64,000 bases of DNA, taken from the NCBI RefSeq assembly GCF_019112545.1, contig NW_025064886.1, positions 994,490 through 1,058,489 of the forward strand. The letters run 5' to 3'. Shown in pieces: positions 12,385 to 24,247 of this stretch. This stretch comes from Guyanagaster necrorhizus. Taxonomy: Eukaryota > Basidiomycota > Agaricomycetes > Agaricales > Physalacriaceae. Positions within the stretch are counted from its first letter, which is position 1. Each line of letters begins with the position of its first letter. The position numbers were made by a program, and so were the translations under genes. The notes below the pieces were generated by a model. The model was not told the origin of the DNA and ran no database searches. It was given only the letters and a program-made list of their open reading frames with translations.

Positions 12385-13756
12385 ATGCGCTTGCTGGCTC
12401 AGTCTCCCTCGGCGCAGGAATTTATGGCCATTCCTCAAGAACTGATGGATGTGATCATTGACTTCAATCACGACGACAATCAGGCATTGCGAGCATGCGC
12501 ACTTGCATCTCGCGCCTTTGTTGCATCCAGTCAATTGCATCTTTTCTCTCGAATCAAGCTTATTCTTTCGGATTCTGCCGTCCGCGAGACTACACTTTGG
12601 AAGCTATCCGGTCATACATTCCAGAGATTCCACACCATGATCTTCGTATCACCTCACATTGCTCCTCTCGTAACTACGTTGGAGATATATTTCGACATCA
12701 CCTACTGTCAACGCCCGACAGTCGATACGTCGATTTTCACTGCTGTCTTAACATCCCTTACGTCCTTGAAACGATATGTGTTATCAGCCGGCCTCGACTC
12801 CATAGATTTTAGAGGCTGCAGTGACGAGCCTCTTACTAGAGCGATTTTCAATGACGTTCCTGCCGCTGGCCTTGTAGAATTATGCCTTGACGGCGTAGAG
12901 TCCATTCCCTACGCTGACATTTTTTCAACGTCAGGGAAGTGGCCTTCGCTCAAAAGTCTTTCCATGCTATGGTCAAGCTTTCAGCAACAAGACGTTGTAT
13001 GGGATCTTGCATCGTTAGAGTCCTTGAAGGTCGGGGGCCTTAACTCTTTCCTCTACTTCGAAGACTGGTTGTCGAAGAATAACTTCTGTTCAAAACTACG
13101 ATGGAAGAAATTTGTAGCCGTCATAACGAGCCCTGATGACGTTCCTGTTGTCAGGACAGCGTTGAGTATTCCGACACCTTACCTTGAAGAAGTGGTCATT
13201 GATCATTCATTTCCAAGTAAATACGTCCTCTATTCCCAGAATTATCCCTGGTAACCAAACATCTTCAGTGGAGTCCACTGATCCCTCCATTGACCTTCGC
13301 ACAGTTGCAAACCTGAGGTCTGTTCGGTTTATTTGTGGCGAATTTGGCAATGACGTGCCATGTCCATTGATGGGTCCCTCTGTTCAGAACATAATCATAG
13401 AGATTTGCCCGGAAAGCCGTGCAGTGGTTGATTTGTTCACGGGAGGGACGTTAAGTCATATCGACGTTTTCATTGAGGCACAGGATTTGCCCCTACTATC
13501 TCGTGTCGTGGTTGCGATTCATCTGTCGTCGACTCATTGTTCTCCCGCCGGTTGTCACTGTAGTAATCGGGATGAAGACTCTTCCTCTGATTCAAATGAC
13601 CTTCTCACACTCAGAGGAAACATGCCCTTGTTGTCTAGAAAAGGCGTCCTGAATATCGTTGGAAAATCAAGTGAGTGTCGTTATCGTATCGCTTTGTTTT
13701 CACTGAGGAAAGCACAGAGCGTACTATATGGGGTGGAATGCTGCCTTAGAAAGTAG
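12385..13756 (+). CDS. F-box-like / leucine-rich protein
   Basis: The N-terminus (AIPQELMDVIIDF, then CALASRAFVASSQLHLFSRI, about residues 14-55) is the short divergent F-box common in Agaricomycetes. It is followed by a leucine-rich region with no named domain. An intron at 13217-13268 (gtaaat...cttcag) joins exon 1 to the frame beginning MESTDPSIDLRTVANLRSVRF. The C-terminal frame ends at 13756; a further intron may lie near 13672, so the last 25 residues are uncertain. If the F-box call is right, it is an SCF substrate receptor with unknown target. It is the third such gene in the first 14 kb. Confidence 0.62.
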
Positions 13757-14138
13757 ACCATCTGATGAAGTTCTTATACCTATGCGCAGTTTTCCCTTCT
13801 GTGCTATCATGTTTTATTTTGGGGCTTCGGAAATCTTCCTCTGCAAGGACGCGTTGGGAAGAGCAGTGATTGATATATAGTGTAGACATTCAGGCTGGCA
13901 GCTCTGCTGGCGACAAGTGATGTTCGCAATTATACATTTAGTGCATAATGATGTACAGCAGACTCTATAAACGCCTGCCCGATTCAAGGGTCCTTTTTAC
14001 TCTTGCGCTTGTCACTTGAACTCCGTACGTGCTAGTACCTGGGTGTATTACGTAACGCAACTCAGACCCAAACAGAAAGAAATACGAAGTTCCATTTCTC
14101 ACGTCGTTAAATAATTGACTCTCTCTTTCACCTCTACT
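13757..14138. other. intergenic
   Basis: 3' flank of the F-box-like gene and promoter of the next gene. No coding signal was recognised. Confidence 0.5.
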
Positions 14139-17100
14139 ATGCACCGTGGTGCAGGTTCCCGCAGCTCTCCCATATTCATTTCGGATGATGAATTCGACAA
14201 TGAAAGCCCTCAAAGTGCACCTGGCTCTGTGCTCCTGGTGCAAGACCAGGCAAATGCATACTCGGAGAAATCATGGACTGCTGATAACCACGCTGGCAAT
14301 TCGCAGCAGAGCAGTAATTCTCAGCCGGCAGGTATGCAGCCTACCCGTTCTATCATACCGCTTGCCTTGCTGACAGTGGGTACAGGACGCCCTGCGAGAA
14401 AACACAAAGCCAGGGCCGACCCCCCAACGCCCATGCCAGTTGCTGGACCGAACAAAATGGGGAATTCCAGTGGCGCGCAGCAATCCGAGTCCAAAAAGCG
14501 AAAACGAGAGCAGCGAACTGCTAGGAGGCGTCAAGAGCATACAGAGAAGAAGGCCCGTGTCGACGGATCGGCTCAGCTCATGGCACAAGCTATGGCTACT
14601 TGCCCACCCTCGTTTCCGCCTTTCCCCCCTACAACTGATATTCCACATCCGTTTTTTATGCATCCAGAGCCTTATGTCTACCCGCCTTTCTCTTATCAAG
14701 GTTTTTCGATGGGTCAACCCCTCAATGTCTCTACATCTGATTGGGTTAATTCTATGGCAAGCGTTGCGGAACCTCCCCCAGGCTCAATTGCTCCGATATG
14801 GAATATATACTCAGACATCTCACAGTGGCCTCAAATTTCACCACCGTCCGGAACACAACCTAGACCTACGCCGGCCCCTGCAGAACCACCACCACCGCCG
14901 CCATTACTCCCACCCGCACCCTCTTCATCGCTTCCAGATAAACCAAGGCTGCCCTCAAAGCCAAATACGAAGGTCAAACCCGCCCCCACAATGATTGGCA
15001 TGCAGTCCGATCGTGATCCGGAGGGGAAACGGCGCACTTTCAGAGTCAAGCCCACCACTCACATGGATGCTGATTCAACCATCCGGTTCCCTTATAAACC
15101 AGACCCATCGTGCACGCTCGTCATGGATCAAATTCCAAAGATACATAGGAATATCAATTACATCCGAGCCTGGTGCAAGAGTGTGTCCGACTGTTCTCCG
15201 ATCTTCGTTGCTGTAGAAGCCAGTAACGCCAATGCTATCATTGAGTTTCCTTCGGTCGAACTTGCTCGGAAGGCATGGGTCAGCCCCAGACTGGGCCCAC
15301 CCAACACATCTGGTGCGACCATTAAGGGGGCGCCGAGGGAAGATCTCATTCGAGTGTGGTGGTATCTTGTCTCAGAACCTGCGTTGGAATTTACGATGAA
15401 AGAGTTAGAAGATGGTGAAATCGAAGACGTCGCCGCTATGAAGGAGGCAGCTAAGAAAGAGGCAGCTAAGGAAGCCCAGTTCCAAAGCCGGCGCGAGAAG
15501 AAGAGAGTGAAGAAGGCGATGAAGGAGGTGGAGGAAAAGCTAGTGCTAGAAAAAGCTAGCAAGACTTATGTTGATGTTTCCGAAGTCCATTCGCCTGCTT
15601 CTGCTCCTGTCCATGCTGCAGTGCTTACTTCATCTGTGACCACCCCTTCCGCATTTACGCCGTTCTCTCCCACGGTTCATCATCCTGCTCCTTCATTGCC
15701 ACCGATACCTCAATTTTCTGCCACCGAGATTTTTCAGCAGAAGAACCCTCTTCCTCCTCAATCCGAACTCGCTTCGAATTGGCAGGCAGCGCCTATCGAT
15801 ACCGCTAAGATTTCCCCCCTGGACAGTGATCCTGGATCATCGCTGATGACGGCCAGCCCCGTCGGCACAAACGACATGGGACCACCTTCAGTACTCCACA
15901 GTTCGCTATCTTCCCAATCTGCAAGTCAATCAGAAGATATGGACGTCGATATTGATATGGAAGTCGAAACACCATCTAGCTATAATAATCCATCTCCTCC
16001 GTTGAGTTATGGACGTAGCTCAGTTCTTCACGCATCTAACGAAGACACCGCCACTATTCCCTCTTCTTCAGTGGCATCTTCGACTGTCTCATCCACCCCC
16101 CAAACGGCCTCATCGGTCACTACTCATTTGTCAGAGTCCAGCCACAATTTTTCCACACTCACACCTACATCTAACCTTGGATCACCTGCTGCGTCCGCTT
16201 CACCCACTCCTCCCCCTTCGGAGCCACGAGCCATGAAAAACGTGCCGAAAGGGCCTTCCTTCGTCTTCCGATCCATGGCTGTCAAACAAAAGGAACTGGA
16301 GGAACGAATCGCAAGGGAGCGAAATTCCATCGGTGGCGGGAAGATGGACATCGACGCACCTACACTAGTAACTCCTCCCGACTCGTCGACAAAACAGCTC
16401 ATCGACAATATGGCAATGGAGGAGAAGTTACGCCAGTTAGTTTTAGCAAGTCAAAGAAGGAAGCAGAAGTCAACACTCATACCTACTCCCGTTGACGTTT
16501 CGATCTCTTCTGTCGTGCCTCGACCATTAGAAGATTTTGTGTCTGTGGGACCAGCCGTGGCGTTTATACCACCGCCTACAGTGCTGAATCCGGTGCCCAA
16601 GAAATCTGAAGCATCATCGCCCTCGGACAGTGCCCTCGACGACCTCGCCATTTCTTTCATTACTGAAACCATACAAACCCTCAAAACGCCGCACGAACGG
16701 CCTGCAGCGACACCGCCATTTTCCGCCGTTGGTTTCAAGCAGTCCTCAACCCAAGCTAGCGCCACTAAGCAAGAACTTGCTGCAAAACAGCGCCGTTTGG
16801 AGCAGCAAATAGCGGAAAGTAGGACTCTTATGGCGAAGCTAAGTTTAGCACATACAAAACAAGAGAAGGATGCCATCATGAGGTTGCTCAGGGAGACAAA
16901 CCGGTGCGTTTGCGTTTCTTCGCGGGGTTGCTGGCAACTCGGCAATTCTGGCGTTGGCTGAGGGTTTATTTGTTTTGCTTGTTGCTGCAACTTTAGGGCC
17001 GCCGAAGAAGATTGTAACAAGTCAGCAAAACCGTTTGGCGTTCCCCCAAGACCCATAAAGAGTCCATGGCCTGAAGCTTCTTGGAATGGAATTCTCATTG

Positions 17101-17280
17101 TTAGCGACGACGAGGACGACGCCGATAGCGACGATGAAGGTTTGCTATGATGCGTTTTTCTTCATTTTCCACATTTTTGTTTCTGTTGTCTTGATTTATT
17201 TTTTCTTCTCTCTTCACCCCGTCTTTGGCGATCTTCGAGTGATGACTTGGATATGTTGGGCATGCGTCCAAGGAAGTTGA
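14139..17280 (+). CDS. Large disordered protein with RRM-like segment and terminal SUMO-interacting-type motifs
   Basis: The ATG at 14139 starts MHRGAGSRSSPIFISDDEFD. A basic patch (KKRKREQRTARRRQ, about residues 115-135) looks like a nuclear localisation signal. A proline-rich tract follows. About residues 325-415 form an RRM-like segment: CTLVMDQIPKIHRNINYIRAWC, then AIIEFPSVELARKAW, then IRVWWYLV. After an E/K-rich coiled coil come long Ser/Thr/Pro-rich regions and a second coiled coil (KQELAAKQRRLEQQIAESR). An intron at 16904-16996 joins to an exon encoding GVPPRPIKSPWPEASWNGILIVSDDEDDADSDDE in outline. IFISDDE and ILIVSDDEDD both have the hydrophobic-core-plus-acid pattern of SUMO-interacting motifs. 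The 3' end is unresolved: one splice gives a stop at 17280, others could use exons at 17331-17366 and 17415-17462. Probable nuclear, RNA-linked protein; function unknown. Confidence 0.65.
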
Positions 17281-18804
<1,524 letters not shown>

Positions 18805-20059
18805 CCGAGAGGCAATTTACATAACGGTTGTACTGTAGATTGGTCTCTTGTACATGTATACATATCAATTTGGTTTCTATTTTTCATCGCTCGTCGTTGT
18901 TATAGCACCCCTTCATCATTTCTTGCGACAATCAACAATTCATGCCTTTAACTGGTTACTTCTACCCCGCTACATCGTCCGAAACATTAGAGGCGAGTCA
19001 AACAAAAACTGAATTGTGTGCACGTTGTGCTTGGTGGGCGGTTTCTGTGGGAAAGCGCCCGTCGGGAGCACGACCCTGCATCGGCTGTGCGTCACTATCT
19101 CACTACTTTATGCCTAAACTGATTGGGATATCAAGAACTATGATTCACTCTAGATGCATGGCATTTATGTCGCCGTCTTGGGAAATCTGGTGCTCATCTG
19201 GACGACCTCTGTTGGCCTATCTGCTCGGGCTTATCTTCCATATCCATATCCATCAAGAGCGCTCTGCGATGTCGGCATTGTACAACGAATCATTAGACTT
19301 CACTTGCCTTGCCTCGAACCTCTCAGTCTCAGTCTTACCCCCTTTGAATTGGCACCACACAAACAATCTTTACACTCTATCCGGTCCAGAATCAAGCCGT
19401 CGGTATCTCTCCGTTGCTATGCTATGCACAAATTGATTTTCTGCTCAGCACAATTCTTTTGATTATCAGTTTGATACTTCACTTTATATACGGCGGATCT
19501 CTTCTCGTCTTCGATTCGAATCGTATTTTTATTTTGCTTCTTGATCTGCGTAGACTTCGAAAGTCCCGAACGCCACTCTCTGATACTATTATAGCAAACG
19601 CACACCGAGCTTAAATGAAACAGTAGTAAGCATCGCATTTAACAACTCGTCAACAAGCGAGCTATCACGAGTGGCTTTCTTGCTCGGGTTTTCGACTCAT
19701 CTTTTTAGGTACCGGGATTTCTAGATTGGAAATCCCTCTTCTGTCTGGTTCTAACCGGGCCTGAATGAACATGACTTGAGTCATTTACTGTTTGGAAGCG
19801 GCCTTTGAAACTTATCGTTTCTGAACCATCTGGGTGGGCTCTGTTGGCTTGATATGCAGATTAGCAAGCCCATGCACAGAACTATAAAGGGCGCGTTTTT
19901 ACTCCCGCATCACCATTCATCGGGTCATATCTTCGAGTATTCCGTTCGACAGTCCTTTCTAGGCTTCCTGTCGTCGGTATTTAAACCCCCTCATTCTTCC
20001 AGCATTGCCATCTCTTTGTCTTGCCCTCTCCATCGTCTTTAGAGTCTAATTCTCCCTCG
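18805..20059. other. long intergenic region upstream of DUF6593 gene
   Basis: About 1.25 kb without a supported gene. Frames near 18942-19462 on the plus strand overlap each other in different phases and show no domain. The right end holds the promoter of the DUF6593 gene. Confidence 0.45.
19882..19890 (+). promoter_or_regulatory. TATA-like box upstream of DUF6593 gene
   Basis: CTATAAAGG lies about 170 bp before the ATG at 20060. It is the best TATA match in the upstream region; a second AT-rich site (TATTTAAA) lies near 19978. Confidence 0.35.
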
Positions 20060-20744
20060 ATGTCTTTTAACGATATTTATGGCGGGTGGGGGCAAGGGCC
20101 TGCACCTTCAATGTTCGGTGCTCTTCCTTACCCAACCCCTCCCGGCCCCGCCAATTACGTGACCTTTTACCTCACGTCGTTCAACCCTTCGGTACTGAAT
20201 TGCACCGTCATTGGACCCCAACAACGTCCCTTCTTTGCCTTTATCACGGACTCCAATATGCCTACCTACACCGTGCTTAAAGACGCGAAGGACAGGAACA
20301 TCGCCCTTGTCGAGTGGCAACCGCATCCACTGGTTGAGCTACGTGGAGTCATATCCAAGCAAAAAGTCAAAGACTGGTTGCGACTGTCTCAGGACAAGGC
20401 GTACGTATCCGTTCCCAACTTCTCTTGCCAAAGACAGAATACTCACTGTTGACCTCATGCGTAGTTCCAGGACGATGGATGTCTGCGGGACGCGTTATCT
20501 GTGGATTCCGCGAGAGCAATACATTAATGTCGTTTCTTTGGCTATTAGCGCCGGAAAACCGTGTACTGATGTCATGTCTGCGCAGCTTTATTCGAGCGGG
20601 TCGTCTTCCCGTCTGCTCGCGAGGATCTGCCGTGGTCATGGAACAATCACCCTTGACATAGCCGCAGAAGCTATGCAACTGGGACTACTTGATGCAACTA
20701 TTATTGCCACCATGCTCCTACAGTGTGGGCAGAATATTGATTGA
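20060..20744 (+). CDS. DUF6593 domain protein
   Basis: Three exons (20060-20400, 20465-20528, 20586-20744) give a 187-residue protein. The features are those of the DUF6593 family, which is abundant in Agaricomycetes: PTYTVLKDAKDRNIALVEW, HPLVELRGVISKQKVKDWL, YLWIPREQYI, then LYSSGSSSRLLARI and a C-terminal TLDIAAEAMQLGLLD...LLQCGQNID helix. The second intron is needed to bring LYSSGS directly after REQYIN. No signal peptide or membrane segment is present. The fold resembles scramblase/tubby-like beta-barrels by general shape only; the biochemical role is unknown. Confidence 0.85.
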
Positions 20745-22323
20745 CTTGGAGTATTTCATTTCTCGGAGAAGGGAACAGTATGCCTTCTTTTATTTTCTGG
20801 TCTGACCAAATGAGAGTCGGGATCTAGCTTTATCACCTGTTATCCATCTGAAACACTAGAGGAACTTATCAACAAACCTTCACTTCTTATATACCACCAC
20901 TTGGGGTATTTGTTCCATAGTCTTCTTTTTTTTTTGAACTGTTGTTATTCCAAATGGGACCCTGATGTTCGATGCCTGTGCTCCAGAGATTTCATCAGAG
21001 ATCCGAGTACAAAGTTTTCCCGTTCCGACCACGGATTCCGGACTCAGTTTCTGTCAGTATGTTATTCAAAAGTAAAGCTCGCTTGGAACATTAAAACGCC
21101 ATGTCTTCAATCTAATGGCATATCGAGCTGTCCTTATTTTGCACATGCCAGTGGCTTAGATGCAGCATCCGAGAACTGTTTGAAGTTGATAGAAAATCAA
21201 GCGACCTATCCCTTCGAAACGAAATACTAAAGGAGATGCAAAGCCAACGAGAATTAATTTCTGAGTTGTTGAGTTTGTGATGTCACAAGACCGCGTCCGG
21301 ATCTGATTTCTCACGCCACAAGAGCTGGCACCTCTGTTTCCTACATTCACCAGATGGTAGACTTTTTTTGTCCTTCTCCATCGCAGCTTCATCACTGACA
21401 GAATCTTATCAACTTCTCGCTAGGCAGAATGGTATCCGCTATGGGATGGTCTGTTAAGGATATCCGCGGTCCGAACAGGGTAACCGGAATACTGAAGGAC
21501 TTCCTCTAGAAGGTGCGTATAGGGCAAGCTCGCGTGTTTTTCTATTCTAATACTCTAAATCTTCCCAAATGATGTGCCTGTCTGTTGTATGAAGCAGTCG
21601 GTAGTATTTGACTCCACCAGTTCGTTGGCTACCGCATCTTCACATGCCTTTCGTTGACTCCCAAGTCATATGGATGGAGCCCCTCAACGTGTGGCTTGCT
21701 GATTCCTATCGAGCCTTTTCTTGTGCCCTAGTTATCATATGCTCACCGAAGTATCACCGCCTGGGTCAAGTATTAACAGCGAAATACTGCGCCGTTGACG
21801 CGGGTAGTTTGAGACCATCACATACATCACGTGAAGATGACTGGATTACAGGCGTAGGCAGTCTAATAATGGATAGACCGCTGCGAGTCAATTACCGGTA
21901 ACGTCCCTATGCAACCAAGGATTAAATACTATTTGGTTTACATTCATCTTAGTGACACTGTTTTTATGCCTGTACCTTTCCTACGTGGTCCCGTTTCTCG
22001 TAAGATCATGGGTAATAATATCGAAAGCCTTACCTTTCATACTTTTTTGCTGGTCAAAGCATTAGATGCATTTTTTCGGTTCTTGACTGTGCTATCACAA
22101 GCTTGTTTGTTCGAAACGATCATCAGCTGAACGACGCGCCTTGTGGTTTGAGGACCTCAAACTATATGCGTTTCCCTTAGGGTTTTTCACTGGTGACTTT
22201 GGTAACCTCGTTTGGGTCAATTGAAAACATGTTTGGCTGGTCAGGTAATTGCGATGCATAAAAGGTGTCCTACCCGTTCTCAGCTACCTGGAAACCAGTC
22301 CAATCTCTTCTTCATACGGTCTC
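20745..22323. other. 1.6-kb intergenic region, nothing recognised
   Basis: Frames of 60-110 codons occur on both strands (for example near 20901-21230 and 21608-21901) but none has a domain, signal peptide or splice support. AT-rich in part. It may hold a degraded gene or an unrecognised non-coding RNA; I cannot show either. Confidence 0.4.
22257..22265 (+). promoter_or_regulatory. TATA-like box of the GH16 gene
   Basis: CATAAAAGG lies about 60 bp upstream of the ATG at 22324. Confidence 0.45.
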
Positions 22324-23887
22324 ATGCCTTCCCTCACTAGCAGCGTCTTAGTCGCCCTCTTTTCTTCACTTGCCTCCCCAGTGGCTAGTGTAAGTTACTC
22401 CCAGACCGATAGCTTTGTAGGGTCCCAGTTCAACAGTGGCTTCACATATGAAGCCATTGCTGACCCAACCAACGGCTGTGTGTATGTCCTTTGGACCCAA
22501 TAGTTTTATATACTCGTCTCTGACCCTTCCTGTAATCTAGAAATTATGTCAACGCTGCCACTGCAGCCAGCCAGAATCTGACCTACGCGTCTGATGATAC
22601 TTTCATTTTGCGCTCGGACTTCACGACTGTGTTATCAGCCACTGGTCCTGGACGTAACTCCGTTAGACTGCAATCGAACGAACAATATGGAAGCAACACG
22701 GTGATGGTGTAAGTATACTTACAACGCGGTTTCGTGATCTTCAGGAGTTCATTTATTTTTTAAGTTTCAACATTCGTCATATGCCGCAAGGCTGCGGGTG
22801 GATATCTTTGCGCTTCGAACTAGTACATAACTTCTTATGTGTTTCAATATAGTACTTGGCCTGCAGTATGGACTTTTGCTGATCCGTGGCCAACGATGGT
22901 AAGCTCTGGGCGGCAGGCTTCGACAACTGTATTCACCAGTTTCTAAAAGGGAGAGATCGATATTCTGGAAGGGGTTAATGATCAGACATATAATCAGGCA
23001 ACTTTGCACACCTCTCCAGGTGTGTTCATATTCTCTTCGAAATTTCATTCGCGTCTTACAGCGCTGCATAAGGTTGTACAATGCCAACTTCTCGGAACGA
23101 AACTGGTAATGATTAGTTTTTGATCTGATCTAATCTTCTCACGATCTGATAGGAGTTGCTCTCACCTATGATTGTGACACTGCAGTCAATGGAAACTCCG
23201 GCTGCGGTGTTCAAATTCAGAACGCGCTTAGCTACGGACCACCCTTTAATGACAATGGTGGAGGATGGCGAGTTAATTTCTCTTCGAATTGCGTTATCTT
23301 GGGCGAGAACATCTTTTATTTAGGTACGCTGTCGAACGGACTGATACTTTCATCAAGATTTGGTTTTGGGCTCGAAACAATAACAACGTCCCAGCCGATG
23401 TCCAAGATGGAAACCCCAGTGTTGATACCGATGCCTGGGTATGTGTTGGTACTAGCAACACGTCCTAGCAATCTTTGAACCTCGGGCAGGGCATTCCTTT
23501 TGCATACTTCCCGGACACCTCATGCTCGATAAGCGACCACTTCGGTGCTCACAACATCATCATCAACTGTGAGCAGTTACCCGGCTGGTGATTATGATTA
23601 TGCTCTGATAGGATGATCTTTTCATGTAGTGACGTTCTGTGAGTGAAAGCGGTGGATGTTCTCTAAGAGGCTATCTTTCTTACACTAGCTTGTACGTGAC
23701 TGAATAGGTGGTGATTGGGCAGGATCTGTATACTCGGACTCCAGCTGCCCATCAACCTGCGTTGGTAAGCCGTCTTTGCTCTCGTGTTCTGATGTCATCT
23801 GATCGCTTACTAGACTATGTCGACAACAATCCCGCAGCCTTCATTGATGCCTATTTCGATTTTGCATGGGTCAAAGTGTACGGGTAG
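22324..23887 (+). CDS. GH16 endo-beta-1,3(4)-glucanase, secreted
   Basis: A signal peptide (LVALFSSLASPVASV) precedes the mature start YSQTDSFVGSQF. Spliced motifs follow the fungal laminarinase-like GH16 order: TYEAIADPTNGCVNYVN, NIRHMPQGCGTWPAVWTF, then GEIDILEGVNDQT (exon starting 22950), which contains the E-x-D-x-x-E catalytic pair, and QATLHTSPG. Next come CTMPTSRNETG, SGCGVQIQNALSYGPPFN, FIKIWFWARNN, PFAYFPDTSCSISDHFG, IIINLTFCGDWAG and the terminal FDFAWVKVYG. About ten short introns interrupt the gene. The enzyme should cut beta-1,3- or mixed beta-glucans, either in remodelling the fungus's own wall or in digestion. The upstream in-frame ATG at 22249 was rejected because it would bury the signal peptide. 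Confidence 0.92.
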
Positions 23888-24247
23888 ACAACTTCTTTGC
23901 ACTCGTTCACGACCGATATCAATGAATGTATAGTATAATGCAAGATTGCGTCCGGCTTCGCATAGTTTCCCTTTCATGAAACATTCGACTGGCGGAGGCG
24001 ATATCGTGGGCTCAGAGTTACTGTTACGGCGTTATTTTCTTGGCCTCAACGATATACATCTTGGCACTGGCGTTGCGAAGCACGGAGGCTGTGTTGATTT
24101 TTCACTATGGGTGGCGTTAATGCGGGATTGACAAGTGAAAGCCTCAGTAGTACTCAAGACTCGGTGCCGTTGGCAGTCCCTCGAAGCTTGTGTGCCCTCT
24201 TGATCTAGTTCGGAACAAATTTTCCTTCACAGCACCCACGCAAAGAC
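23888..24247. other. intergenic
   Basis: Between the GH16 gene and the membrane-protein gene on the same strand. No coding signal with splice support was seen. Confidence 0.45.

Noticed and set aside
16451..17098. 215-codon minus-strand frame opposite the RRM-like protein gene
   Set aside because: Antisense shadow of a Ser/Pro-rich coding region; composition bias alone keeps it open.
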